A DNA stretch of 64,000 nucleotides from Ralstonia pickettii (GCF_030582395.1 NZ_CP104382.1:248001-312000); one strand, 5' to 3'; positions 7,912 to 16,915 are shown, counted from the stretch's first letter. Notes: generated by a model not told the origin, from the letters alone. Numbers and translations are program-made.

Positions 7912-7936
7912 TCAGCGCCCGGAATCTACGCGTCAA
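7908..7936 (-). promoter_or_regulatory. Predicted sigma-70 promoter of the SOS operon
   Basis: Read on the minus strand, TTGACG (7936-7931) and GATACT (7913-7908) form a -35/-10 pair with a 17-bp spacer. The -10 overlaps the first half of the LexA box, the usual geometry for SOS repression. The transcription start would be near 7901. Confidence 0.65.
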
Positions 7937-8029
7937 CGTAGACAATGCAGACGTGAGCTATGCGGCCCTTGGCCCAGCCAATCATTCGTTTATGGCATTC
8001 TCCTCACTTCTGTATGTGCAACGCGCATA

Positions 8030-8138
8030 AACACTGAGATGCTGGAAGGATGCGCGCTGGTAGATTGGTCGTGAGAGCTCGCTCTCCCCGCAGACTTGAA
8101 GGCGGTCCATCTCTCTCCGGACCGCCTTTGTTTTTTTT
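8030..8138 (+). ncRNA. Candidate small RNA ending in an orphan terminator
   Basis: Both flanking genes lie on the minus strand, yet a strong plus-strand intrinsic terminator sits here (AAGGCGGTCC / GGACCGCCTT, 8099-8128, then TTTGTTTTTTTT). Just upstream is an inverted repeat GAGAGC-TC-GCTCTC (8073-8086). This suggests a short plus-strand transcript. Its 5' end is a guess, as no convincing -35/-10 pair was found. The hairpin has no T tract on the minus strand, so it does not simply serve the GGDEF gene. Confidence 0.4.
8099..8138 (+). terminator. Rho-independent terminator, plus strand
   Basis: A perfect 10-bp stem (8099-8108 with 8119-8128) and a 10-nt pyrimidine-rich loop are followed by a T-rich run to 8138. 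It is oriented against both neighbouring genes. Confidence 0.8.
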
Positions 8139-8163
8139 GGTCTGCGGCAGCCGCTTGGGCCAG

Positions 8164-9414
8164 TCAATGCGCGATTGATAGCCGGTTACGCCCTGCGCGT
8201 TTCGCGTCGTAAAGCGCCGAGTCAGCACGAGCGATCAGCGCGCCGATCGTTTCGTCTTGAATAAGCGTTGCGATGCCTAGCGAAAGGGTCAGCGCGGAGA
8301 CTTCCTCATCCTCATAGGCGTTGACGCGATCGAGAATGCGCTTGGCCAGGTCGACGCTATCCGCCTGCGAGCATTTGTCGAGCACGATCATGAATTCTTC
8401 GCCACCCCAGCGGATCACCGCGTCGCGGCTGCGGACCGATTGCCGAAGGATGTCGGCAACCTTGACCAGTATGCGGTCTCCGGTGGGATGACCGAACGCG
8501 TCGTTGATGCTCTTGAAGTGGTCGATGTCACACATGATGAGGGTGAGCGGGCGCTCCAGCGTTGTGGCGGTCCTGTACCGATCCGCAAGGAGTTGCTCGC
8601 CATGGTGACGATTGTGCAGGCCGGTGAGCTTGTCCTTGGTGGCTGCCCGTAACAGTGCCTGTTCCCGCTCTACGCGCTTAGTGATGTCTTTGCTGACACT
8701 GACGTAGTGGCTGATACGTCCTTTCTCGTCGAAGATCGGCGAGATGCTCTGTTCTGCATGGTAGAGCGAGCCATCGCGACGCCGATTGATGAAGGTGGCG
8801 CGAAAGTCCTGTCCGCTGGCGAGCGACCGGCGCATAGCCCCATAAAAAGCCTGGTCATGTTTGCCCGACTTGAACATGGCGGGCGTGCTGCCTTGGATTT
8901 CGTCAATCGTGTAGCCCGTGGATTTGGCGAAGGCCGTATTCGCGAAGATGATCCGCGCCTTGGCATCCGTCAGCATGACGGGGTCGCTCGTCGAATCGAG
9001 GGCGCATGCGAGCAGTTTGTTCGTCTGTTCTGCCTGTTCGTGAGCCGACACGTCCTGCTGAACGGAGACGAAATGGGTGACTAACCCGCTGTCGTCGCGC
9101 ACGGGCGAGATGCTCCAGCGGACGGTGTAGCTTGAGCCGTCCTTCCGGTAGTTGGTTGCGGTGCCCTCGAAGAGTCGCCCCTCCCTCAAGCTGATACGAA
9201 GGTCATCAATCACTGCCGGATCGGTGTCGGGACCTTGAAGCCTCCTGAGGGAGTGGCCGTGAAGCTCGTCCAGCGAATAACCCGTCATGGCGGTGAACGC
9301 CGGATTGGCAAATTGCACCCGGCAACCGGCAGAGATGTCGGCATCGGTAATGACGATGGCTGTCCATGTCTGTGTGATGGCCGTCTCAAATAGTTTCAGC
9401 TGTGGTGTGCTCAT
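8164..9414 (-). CDS. PAS(LOV-like)-PAS-GGDEF diguanylate cyclase
   Basis: The product is a 416-residue soluble protein. PAS1 covers about residues 10-125, PAS2 about 135-250 (NRRRDGSLY, HYVSVSKDIT), and a GGDEF domain about 258-416. The active-site loop is GGEEF (337-341) and the inhibitory I-site RSRD (328-331) is intact, so c-di-GMP synthesis with product inhibition is expected. PAS1 carries the LOV-like signature GHSLRRLQGPDTDP, but the photoactive Cys of GxNCRFLQG is Leu56 here, so a flavin-cysteinyl photocycle is not expected. The ATG at 9414 is chosen because the PAS homology starts there; the frame is open to 9720 with no conserved content. An EAL gene lies upstream in the same direction. 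Confidence 0.9.
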   Translation of the reverse strand: MSTPQLKLFETAITQTWTAIVITDADISAGCRVQFANPAFTAMTGYSLDELHGHSLRRLQGPDTDPAVIDDLRISLREGRLFEGTATNYRKDGSSYTVRWSISPVRDDSGLVTHFVSVQQDVSAHEQAEQTNKLLACALDSTSDPVMLTDAKARIIFANTAFAKSTGYTIDEIQGSTPAMFKSGKHDQAFYGAMRRSLASGQDFRATFINRRRDGSLYHAEQSISPIFDEKGRISHYVSVSKDITKRVEREQALLRAATKDKLTGLHNRHHGEQLLADRYRTATTLERPLTLIMCDIDHFKSINDAFGHPTGDRILVKVADILRQSVRSRDAVIRWGGEEFMIVLDKCSQADSVDLAKRILDRVNAYEDEEVSALTLSLGIATLIQDETIGALIARADSALYDAKRAGRNRLSIAH

Positions 9415-9544
9415 AGATTGCCGAGCTCGGTTGTCCAATCGAAGGAGGGTGGTGCGCATCAACCGGCTGCACGCTGCGGCAGGTTGGCCCGAGGCTGGAC
9501 AACCGCTGTGCCCGCAGCCGGTCTGGCTAAAGCCAGTTTGGCAA

Positions 9545-10321
9545 TTAGCGGGTGTTTGATACCGGTGGCATTGACCTGAACGCAGGCTTTGCGAACAGAT
9601 AGCCTTGCATGAGCGTGATACCCGCGTCAGCGAGGAAGTCGCGTTCCGGCGTTGTTTCAACGCCTTCGGCAATGACCCGGATCCCAAGGTCCTCGCAGAT
9701 GCCGAGTACGCCGGAAACAATGCGTTGTCGCACCGGATCGGAATCGATTCCGCGGATCAATGCCATATCCAACTTGATGAGGTCCGGCTGGAAGTCAGCG
9801 AGCAGGGTGAGCCCGGAGTGCCCGGCTCCGAAATCGTCAATCGCGGTTTGAAAGCCGAACGACTGATACGCCCGAAAGATTTCGAGGAGGTGCGGGCGGT
9901 CGATGATGTCTTCGCCCTCGATGGTTTCGAAGATGATCCGATTAATGGGGAAGCCAAACTTTTCGGCCGCCTCAAACGTCGTGCGGATGCATGCGGCTGG
10001 CTGATACACCGCGTTCGGCATGAAGTTGATGGATAGGAAGGTGTCCATCCCGATCCCGGCCGCCTGCTCAATTGCAGTGGTCCGGCACAGTTGGTCGAAT
10101 CGGTAACGGTTTGCTTCGTCCACTTGCGACAGCACCGATGCAGCAGACTCTCCGTTCGGTCCGCGTACCAGCGCTTCGTGTGCATAAGCGTCGCCCGTGC
10201 GCAGATCCACGATGGGCTGAAATGCGAAAGCCATCTCGATAGAGGTGCCATCGTCGGAGCTGCATCCGGAGCAGCGCTTGTTGGACGCCGATGGTCCGGT
10301 TGCGCGATGGATCTGAATCAT
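9545..10321 (-). CDS. EAL-domain c-di-GMP phosphodiesterase
   Basis: This 258-residue stand-alone EAL protein carries the catalytic signatures HEALVRG (EAL 49-51), Asn99 in INFMPN, FETIEGED, IDDFGAGHSG (DDFG 162-165), LIKLDM and IAEGVET, so it is probably an active phosphodiesterase hydrolysing c-di-GMP. The N-terminal 27 residues hold a CSGC pair (17-20) and no sensor domain. It lies upstream of the PAS-GGDEF gene on the same strand with a 130-bp gap. The pair may be one opposing c-di-GMP module. The gap could hold a separate promoter for the cyclase. Confidence 0.9.
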   Translation of the reverse strand: MIQIHRATGPSASNKRCSGCSSDDGTSIEMAFAFQPIVDLRTGDAYAHEALVRGPNGESAASVLSQVDEANRYRFDQLCRTTAIEQAAGIGMDTFLSINFMPNAVYQPAACIRTTFEAAEKFGFPINRIIFETIEGEDIIDRPHLLEIFRAYQSFGFQTAIDDFGAGHSGLTLLADFQPDLIKLDMALIRGIDSDPVRQRIVSGVLGICEDLGIRVIAEGVETTPERDFLADAGITLMQGYLFAKPAFRSMPPVSNTR

Positions 10322-10837
10322 CTTGGCAAAACGAGTAAAGGATGTTGGGCAACGGCTTCACGCCTACTGAAAGGCGTGAGCGTTGTGCATTGCACAGCCC
10401 TGCACAACTGGCTTGTACGACGTTGACTTCACTCGAAGTGCAGTACAGCGCCACTAGGGGATCGACGCGAGCTGACTTCGCTCACATGACGGGGAGGGGG
10501 AAATTGGATGATAGATCAATTGACCAACACGCGCTGTGCCCCTTGGACAGCGGGGAGCCTGTGCCGCAAAAAGGCCTGACGTGCCGCACTTTGGCTTGAA
10601 GGGGTGAGACTTGGCGCAGCGTAGCTTTTGGCACCGCTTCAAGTACGCACCCTTGTCAGGCAAAGCACATCAAATACGGGTGCATCATCGGCGCGCTTTG
10701 GTGTCGCGCGGGGCCGCCACCACGCCGTTGCGCGCCGAATCGTGTTCAACACACCCTCGCAAGTCATTGACTTGATTGCGACGCGTTCGCGTGGTTTCGC
10801 CCCCGGTTTTCACGCAAGAAAGCGGTGGTCTTCTTTT
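10322..10837. other. Intergenic region upstream of the EAL gene
   Basis: No supported ORF is present in this 516-bp region between the EAL start and the OpgD stop. A hairpin TCACGCCT / AGGCGTGA (10358-10365 with 10372-10379, loop ACTGAA) lies about 37-58 bp before the EAL ATG and could act in its leader. Nothing else was recognised; base composition is lower in GC than the flanking genes. Confidence 0.5.
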
Positions 10838-12448
10838 CTAGTCATAGACTTGCGACGTTTTCAGGGTCGGGTGGTACTGGTACAGCCACGTCTCCGACAG
10901 AGGCTTGCCGTCTAAGCGCAAAAACAGCCGCATGTCGACCGGTTCCTTCCCGTCGACCGTCAGATCGAACTGCGCGCGCCAATGCCCCGGCACGCCGTTC
11001 GGCACGGCTTCGGTAAATACGTACGAGAACGTGCCGCGCGAGCTGCTGAGCACTGCCTCCGGCTTGGTGCCGAAGGGCAGCTTCTCCAGCGGGCCGCCCT
11101 TGAACTCGACCATGAACTTGCGCACGCCGCGCGGGCGCGGCTGGCCCGGCTGGCCGCCGTTGCCCATGCGCGTGGCCACGCAGCGCGCCAGCTGTGTCGG
11201 ATACGGCTCGTCGGCCAGCCAGTGCAGGCGATAGCGCAGGCGGTACTGACTGCCCGCGCGCGCCGGCGCTTTCGGCACCCACATGGCGACGATGTTGTCG
11301 TGGATCTCGTCGTCGGTCGGGATCTCGATGAGCTGCACGGCGCCTTCGCCCCAACCCTCCAGCGGCTCGACCCACAGGCTTGGCCGGCGCTCGTAGTGCA
11401 CGCCGTCCTGGTAGTTGTTGAAATCGCGATCGCGCTGCAGCAGGCCGAAGCCGCGCGGGTTGTTGTCGCCAAAGGCAGACGCCATCGTGCGCGGCGGATC
11501 ATTCAGCGGGCGCCAGATCCGCTCGCCATTGCCGGTCCAGAGGGCGAGGCCGTCGGAGTCGTGCACCTCGGGGCGCCAGTCGGTGGCGGTGCCCTTGGCG
11601 GTTTCCGAAAACCAGTACATCGACGTGGCGGGCGCGATGCCGAAACGGTCGACGTCCTTGCGCAGGAAGATCGCCGTATCGATGTCCATCACCACGCCCT
11701 TCGTGCGGTGCATGACAAAGCGGTATGCGCCCGTGATACTCGGGCCGTCGAGCAGCGTGTAGATCGTCACGGAATCGGCGCGGTTGTCTGCCGGCGTGTC
11801 GAACCATACGTGCGTAAAGTTGGGAAATTCTTCGGGCTTACCGGCCTGCGCCACGTCGAGCGCAATACCCCGTGCGGAAAGCCCGTATTGATATAGCTCG
11901 CCGATGGCGCGGAAGTACGACGCACCCAGGAAGGCGACCCAGTCGTTCTTCTTCCAGTCCAGTTTTTTCTGGTCGCCCAGGCGGCTTTCCTGGAAGCGGA
12001 AGCCGGCAAATCCGCTGCCGCGCGGCAGTTTGCGCGCCGGGCTGTCGGCGGGCATGTCGAAGTAGGACTCGTCGTAGACGATTTCGCGTGCGGCGCCTTT
12101 GTCCACCACGTGCATGCGCACCGGCGCGCGGAAGAACGTGCCCAGATGGAAGAACGTCACCGGAAACTGGCCCGGGCCGTCGGCAAAGAGCGCGTGGGCG
12201 GTGTCGAACTTGATCTTGCCGTGCGCTTCGTAGTCTATCTTGGACAGGATGTCGGCCGGCGCCGTGGCAGGCGGCGTGTAAGGCTTGCCGGCCATCGTGC
12301 GGGCGCGTTCGATCAGCGCATCGAAAGAAAACGGTGCGGCATCGCCGAGCTTGACGCGATCGACGGCCAGCGCTTCGGGCGTGATGCCGAGCGCCGCCAG
12401 CGTGGCGGTGACGGATGCGGAGGCAAGCAGGGTTCGACGTGTGACCAT
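10838..12448 (-). CDS. opgD: Glucan biosynthesis protein OpgD (MdoD), periplasmic
   Basis: The 536-residue protein begins with a twin-arginine signal (TRRTLLAS, cleavage near PEALA about residue 28) and continues as an MdoG/OpgD domain (YRFVMHRTKGVVMDIDTAIF, FGDNNPRGFGLLQRDR). These proteins shape the backbone of osmoregulated periplasmic glucans. The Tat signal favours OpgD over the Sec-exported OpgG. The ATG at 12448 is chosen because it begins the Tat signal; upstream in-frame sequence to 12700 is not conserved-looking. No opgH glucosyltransferase is in the window, so the gene stands alone. It is divergent from a serine hydrolase gene. Confidence 0.9.
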   Translation of the reverse strand: MVTRRTLLASASVTATLAALGITPEALAVDRVKLGDAAPFSFDALIERARTMAGKPYTPPATAPADILSKIDYEAHGKIKFDTAHALFADGPGQFPVTFFHLGTFFRAPVRMHVVDKGAAREIVYDESYFDMPADSPARKLPRGSGFAGFRFQESRLGDQKKLDWKKNDWVAFLGASYFRAIGELYQYGLSARGIALDVAQAGKPEEFPNFTHVWFDTPADNRADSVTIYTLLDGPSITGAYRFVMHRTKGVVMDIDTAIFLRKDVDRFGIAPATSMYWFSETAKGTATDWRPEVHDSDGLALWTGNGERIWRPLNDPPRTMASAFGDNNPRGFGLLQRDRDFNNYQDGVHYERRPSLWVEPLEGWGEGAVQLIEIPTDDEIHDNIVAMWVPKAPARAGSQYRLRYRLHWLADEPYPTQLARCVATRMGNGGQPGQPRPRGVRKFMVEFKGGPLEKLPFGTKPEAVLSSSRGTFSYVFTEAVPNGVPGHWRAQFDLTVDGKEPVDMRLFLRLDGKPLSETWLYQYHPTLKTSQVYD

Positions 12449-12645
12449 AGGTGCCTGTGATGTAGCTGGTGAAATAAGAATGGTCCGACATGGTAACGCG
12501 GGCCCAGGTTCCGACGCGGGGTGAACGCTCCCCCGGATGGCCGATGCACTGCCGTTGGGTCGCCCCGTTCGACCATTCATCGCAGAGGGTTTGAATTTGC
12601 AGGTGGCGGTTACGATACTTGGTGCCACAACGGTGGGAGGCTGGG

Positions 12646-13788
12646 ATGAGGCTACGACTGCGCAACATCGGCATCGCTTTGGCATGGGTATGCGTGGCAT
12701 GCAGCGCGCAGGCCGCGCCTTGCGATGCGCCCGCCCAGTTGAACGACGGCTGGCAGGCCGAGGCGGACCCTGCCGCAGCCGGTTTCGATGCCGGCCATCT
12801 CTGCGCTGTCCTGCGCAAATTCGCCGATTCCGATGCCAACTTTCACAGCCTGCTCGTGGTGCGCCATGGCCGTCTGGTGGCAGAGGTCTATCGTGCTGGC
12901 AAAGATGAGCGGGTGAAGGATCTGTTCCGCACCACGCGCACGTTCGACGCCAGCACGCTTCACGACATGCGCTCGATCAGCAAGTCGGTGACGAGCCTGC
13001 TGTGGGGCATTGCGCAGGGGCAGGGGAAAATGCCGCCGCTCGATACACCGGCGCTGTCGCTGTTTCCCAAGCTGGCCGACCTGAATCGCGACGGCCGCGA
13101 AGCGATCACGCTGTCGCAGATGCTGTCGATGTCGAGCGGGCTGGCCTGGAACGAATGGCGTGCGGCGAGCTTCTTCAACAACGACGAGTTCGGGCTGTTC
13201 TGGCACACGTCCCAGGCGCACTACGTGTTCGACCGGCCGATGGCGGCCGCGGCTGGAACGCAGTTCAATTACAACGGGGGCAACACGGCAGTGCTTGCGC
13301 AACTGCTGGCGGACCGCGTGGGCATGTCTGTGCCCGAGTACGCGCGCCAGCAACTGTTCGAACCGCTGGGCATCACCGACTGGGAATGGGTGGACGACTA
13401 CCGTGGCCGCCCGCTGGCCTTTGCTGGCCTGCGCCTGCGCCCCCGAGACGTGGCGCGCATCGGCCAGCTTGTGTTGCAGCATGGCCAATGGAACGGGCGG
13501 CAAGTCGTGCCCGCCGAGTGGATTGCCGAATCAACGCGCCCACACATCGACACCGGCATGGGCTTGCAGTACGGCTATCAATGGTGGCTCGGCAAGGTGG
13601 CGGCCGGCGGTACCGAGCTGGCATGGATCGGCGGTATCGGCAACGGTGGCCAGCGACTGTGGATCGTACCGGGGATCGACATGGTGGTCGTCACCACGGC
13701 AGGCGACTACAACCAGCGCGCAATCTGGAAGCAGGCCGAAACCGTGCTCAACGAGGTGATGACGGCCGTGCAGCCGACGCCCCGCTAA
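12646..13788 (+). CDS. Secreted serine hydrolase of the beta-lactamase/AmpC-like family
   Basis: This 380-residue protein has a signal peptide (about 1-24, ending SAQAA). It contains the SxxK motif SISK in a DMRSISKSVTSLLWG context and a YNGGN segment as the likely Tyr motif (FNYNGGNTAVLAQ). The family (Pfam Beta-lactamase, class C-like) is mostly esterases or peptidases rather than resistance enzymes, so I do not call it a beta-lactamase. The ATG at 12646 follows GGGAGG (12635-12640) and begins the signal peptide. It is convergent with the DUF1854 gene, 38 bp apart. Confidence 0.85.
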   Translation: MRLRLRNIGIALAWVCVACSAQAAPCDAPAQLNDGWQAEADPAAAGFDAGHLCAVLRKFADSDANFHSLLVVRHGRLVAEVYRAGKDERVKDLFRTTRTFDASTLHDMRSISKSVTSLLWGIAQGQGKMPPLDTPALSLFPKLADLNRDGREAITLSQMLSMSSGLAWNEWRAASFFNNDEFGLFWHTSQAHYVFDRPMAAAAGTQFNYNGGNTAVLAQLLADRVGMSVPEYARQQLFEPLGITDWEWVDDYRGRPLAFAGLRLRPRDVARIGQLVLQHGQWNGRQVVPAEWIAESTRPHIDTGMGLQYGYQWWLGKVAAGGTELAWIGGIGNGGQRLWIVPGIDMVVVTTAGDYNQRAIWKQAETVLNEVMTAVQPTPR

Positions 13789-13826
13789 CGGCTGCGCTGC
13801 TGCGCGGTTGCACGTCTGAAAGGGGC

Positions 13827-14306
13827 TTACAGGAACCGGTCGAGGATCTTGCGGCTGTGCTTGTCCAGCGCAAGCAGATCGCGGATCAGGTAGTGAATGC
13901 CGTGGTTGTCGGAAATGAGCAGCGTGGTGCCGGTCAGGCGCCGGATGTCTTCTTCGCCGCGCAGCACGAGGTCGGTCTGGCCGCGGTCGGTCTGCACCGT
14001 CCACGTGCTGGGCGTGGCGTAAGTCGATACGCCGACGATCTTGCGGATCTCGGGCATGAATTCACGCGCGCCGAGTTCGGCTTCGATCAGCGTGCGCATT
14101 GGCGCGGGCAGCGCATCGGGCTGGGTGATCCATGCCAGTTCGCGGCCATCGGTGCTCATCAGGCTCAAGCCGTCGCCCGCAGCGGAGATCGGGAACGCGC
14201 GCACGGGCACCACGCCTTCATGCACGGTACCGTCGGCCAGGGTCATTACAAGCTTGCCGAAGCCGTTGCGGCTCAGGCTGAAGTCGGGCGTTTGCATCGC
14301 AGTCAT
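13827..14306 (-). CDS. DUF1854 protein of the cyanophycin locus
   Basis: This 159-residue soluble protein (MTAMQTPDFSLSRNGFGK, DGRELAWITQPDALP, LLISDNHGIHYLIRDL, ending RKILDRFL) matches what I know as the DUF1854 family that accompanies cyanophycin synthetases in Burkholderiales. It follows the ABC transporter gene with a 13-bp gap and is surely in the same transcript. The biochemical role is unknown. Given its partner it may bind or regulate the transporter or polymer granule. It has no signal peptide or membrane segment. Confidence 0.82.
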   Translation of the reverse strand: MTAMQTPDFSLSRNGFGKLVMTLADGTVHEGVVPVRAFPISAAGDGLSLMSTDGRELAWITQPDALPAPMRTLIEAELGAREFMPEIRKIVGVSTYATPSTWTVQTDRGQTDLVLRGEEDIRRLTGTTLLISDNHGIHYLIRDLLALDKHSRKILDRFL

Positions 14307-14319
14307 TTCAAATAGGGGA

Positions 14320-16626
14320 TCACTGCGCGTAAGCCGGCGCGGCGGCGTCTACGCGCTCGCCGTCGCTGGTCAGATCGGTGTCGGCATCGACATTGCGCGC
14401 CTGCGCCTGATAAAGCTTGTAATACGCGCCTTCGCGTGCGAGCAGCTCGTCGTGGTTGCCGACTTCGACGATCTGGCCGCGATCCATGACGACCAGGCGA
14501 TCGGCCTTGCGCAGCGTCGACAACCGGTGCGCGATGGCAATGGTCGTGCGGCCCTGCACGAGGTTGTCGAGCGCCTTCTGGATTTCCTTTTCGGTGGTCG
14601 TGTCCACGGAAGACGTGGCCTCGTCCATGATGAGGATGCGCGGGTTGATGAGCAACGCGCGCGCAATCGAAATACGCTGGCGTTCCCCGCCCGACAGCGC
14701 CTGCCCGCGTTCACCCACCAGCGAGTCATAGCCGTGGGGCAGGCGCAGGATGAACTCGTGGGCGTGGGCGGCACGCGCGGCGGCAACGATCTCCTCGCGC
14801 GTGGCGTCGGGTTTGCCGTAGGCGATGTTGTCGGCGATCGTGCCGAAGAACAGGAACGGCTCCTGCAGCACCAAGCCGATGTTGCGCCGGAATTCCGACA
14901 CGGGCAGCGAGCGGATATCGGTGCCATCCAGGCGGATCGCGCCTTCGGACACATCGTAGAAGCGGCAGATCAGGTTCACGAGCGTGCTCTTGCCCGAGCC
15001 GCTGTGCCCCACCAGCCCGATCATCTCTCCCGGCCGGATCGACAGGTTCAGCCCGCGGATCACCGCGCGGTTGCCATAACGGAAGCCCAGGTCGCGCAGC
15101 TCGATGGCGCCGTTCACCTTCTCGATGTGCACGGGCTTGGCCGGCTCCGGCACGCTCGACACGTGGTCGAGTATGTCGAAGATGCGCTTGGCGCCGGCCG
15201 CCGCCTTCTGCGTGACGGACACAATGCGGCTCATGGAATCCAGGCGCGTATAGAAGCGGCTGATATACGTCAGGAACGCCACCAGCACACCGACGGTAAT
15301 AGCGTCGTGGCTGACCTGCCAGATCCCGAAGATCCACACCACCAGCAGCCCGACTTCGGTCAGCAGCGTGACGGTCGGGGTAAACAGCGACCACACTGCA
15401 TTGACGCGATCGTTGATCGCCAGGTTGTGCTTGTTGGCCTCGGCAAAGCGCGTCACCTCGCGCTTTTCCTGCGCGAAGGCCTTGACCACGCGGATGCCCG
15501 GGATCGTATCGGCCAGCACGTTCGTGATTTCCGACCAGATCCGGTCGATCTTCTCAAAGCCGTGGCGCAGGCGGTCGCGCACCAGATGGATCATCCACGC
15601 GATGAACGGCAGCGGCACCAGCGTGACGAGCGCCAGCCACGGGTCGATCGAGACCAGGATGACGGCCGTCATCGCGATCATCAGCACATCGGTCGCGAAA
15701 TCGAGCAGGTGCAACGACAGGAACACGCTGATGCGGTCGCTTTCCGAACCGATGCGCGCCATCAGGTCGCCCGTGCGCTTGCCGCCGAAGTATTCGAGCG
15801 ACAGCTTGAGCAGGTGCTCGTAGGTGGTCGTGCGCAGGTCGGCGCTGATGCGCTCGGACACGCGCGCCAGCAGATAGGTGCGCGCCCAGCCCAGCACCCA
15901 CGCCACCAGCGCGGCGCCAAACAGGCCCGACAGGTAGAGCGTGACGAGGCGGTAGTCGACCGGTTGCCCGTTCTGGTAGGGGATCAGCACCTTGTCCATC
16001 AAGGGCATCGTCAGGTACGGCGGCACCAGGGTGGCGGCCGTGCCGATCAGCAGCAGGGCGAAACCGGCCAGCAATTCCCACCGATACGGCCGGGCGAAGC
16101 GCCACAGGCGCAGCAGCGCCCAGGTCGAGGGCGGCTGCTCCAGTTCACGGCTGCATTGCGGGCAGTTGTCTTCACCAGCGGGGAGGGGCGCCTTGCAGAT
16201 CGGGCAGGTGTGCGCGTCGGGTTGCGCGGCTTGGGCGCCGGTGGCCAGGGCAGTGCGCTGGGCATCGAAGGCATCGGCCAGCCGCAGCGCGTCGGTATTG
16301 TGGCCCAGCGTGTAGCGCCAGCTTGCCAGGCGGCGCTGGCCGTCGGACAACTCCAGCGTGCCGACGCCGGCGTGGTCGCTGTGCGCCAGCGTCATGCCAG
16401 GAGCGATGTCCCAGCTTTGCAAATCCTTTTCGCCGGGGGCTTGGCCTATCAGGCGACGGTTCGTAACAACCAGCCACCCGTGGGTAAAATGCAGTCTTGC
16501 GTCCAAATCCAGCTGCAGCCCGGCCAGGACGGTTTCTTCTGGAGCGAGGCTCGAGGCCAGCACGACACTCCAGGGTTCCTGAGCGCGGGCGACGGTGGGG
16601 GCGGACGATGGGGAGGACTGGGTCAT
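14320..16626 (-). CDS. Cyanophycin-associated ABC transporter with zinc-ribbon insert
   Basis: The product is a 768-residue fused exporter half-transporter. An N-terminal soluble domain (1-135) is followed by a four-Cys zinc-ribbon-like segment (CPIC 141-144, CPQC 155-158). A six-helix ABC membrane domain spans about 180-480, and the ATPase domain has Walker A GHSGSGKST, signature LSGGERQR, Walker B ILIMDEATSS and H-loop AIAHRLS. The type is MsbA-like. It sits divergent to cphA and upstream of DUF1854, the arrangement known for cyanophycin-associated ABC transporters. The substrate is unproven. The ATG at 16626 is preferred because upstream in-frame residues are Cys-rich and unlike a transporter N-terminus; its Shine-Dalgarno is poor. 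Confidence 0.88.
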   Translation of the reverse strand: MTQSSPSSAPTVARAQEPWSVVLASSLAPEETVLAGLQLDLDARLHFTHGWLVVTNRRLIGQAPGEKDLQSWDIAPGMTLAHSDHAGVGTLELSDGQRRLASWRYTLGHNTDALRLADAFDAQRTALATGAQAAQPDAHTCPICKAPLPAGEDNCPQCSRELEQPPSTWALLRLWRFARPYRWELLAGFALLLIGTAATLVPPYLTMPLMDKVLIPYQNGQPVDYRLVTLYLSGLFGAALVAWVLGWARTYLLARVSERISADLRTTTYEHLLKLSLEYFGGKRTGDLMARIGSESDRISVFLSLHLLDFATDVLMIAMTAVILVSIDPWLALVTLVPLPFIAWMIHLVRDRLRHGFEKIDRIWSEITNVLADTIPGIRVVKAFAQEKREVTRFAEANKHNLAINDRVNAVWSLFTPTVTLLTEVGLLVVWIFGIWQVSHDAITVGVLVAFLTYISRFYTRLDSMSRIVSVTQKAAAGAKRIFDILDHVSSVPEPAKPVHIEKVNGAIELRDLGFRYGNRAVIRGLNLSIRPGEMIGLVGHSGSGKSTLVNLICRFYDVSEGAIRLDGTDIRSLPVSEFRRNIGLVLQEPFLFFGTIADNIAYGKPDATREEIVAAARAAHAHEFILRLPHGYDSLVGERGQALSGGERQRISIARALLINPRILIMDEATSSVDTTTEKEIQKALDNLVQGRTTIAIAHRLSTLRKADRLVVMDRGQIVEVGNHDELLAREGAYYKLYQAQARNVDADTDLTSDGERVDAAAPAYAQ

Positions 16627-16915
16627 CAGTGGCGCAAAGAATTCAAAAAGCGCGTCCAAATGGCCAAAAAACAGCCCAAAACGGGAAAAGGACGAACATA
16701 AATCGAGGCAAGAGCGCGGCGTCGCAATTGTTGCGGCCTGCAAAATTTGCTCGCAAGTATACATAGCCACGCCAGCACGGCATTTGGTGCGCTGCACAAC
16801 GCACTCCGGGCTCAAGACGTCAACGCCGACGCCGTTGTAACGTTATTGAAAGGTAACGGTTCGGTTTCACGGACCAATTCACGGGTACATCGCCCCCTGC
16901 TTCCAAGCAAAGTCA
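16627..16915. promoter_or_regulatory. Divergent promoter region of the cyanophycin locus
   Basis: This 289-bp region between the ABC and cphA starts is A/T-richer than its surroundings. It holds a perfect inverted repeat GCAAAATTTGC (16740-16750) next to TTGCTCGCAAG and a TATACAT box (16757-16763), plus two GTAACG hexamers (16836-16841 and 16854-16859). These are candidate operator and -10 elements; no regulator can be assigned. Confidence 0.4.

Noticed and set aside
10358..10379. Terminator before the EAL gene
   Set aside because: The 8-bp hairpin lacks a T tract on either strand and lies inside the EAL leader, so it is reported only as structure in the intergenic entry.
12646..13788. Second beta-lactamase resistance gene
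   Set aside because: Only the SxxK fold signature is shared; the sequence belongs to the broad serine hydrolase/esterase group without class C resistance hallmarks.
14041..16701. 886-codon plus-strand frame over the ABC transporter
   Set aside because: It lies opposite a transporter with complete Walker A, signature and Walker B motifs, and its Arg/Gln/His-rich product has no domain.
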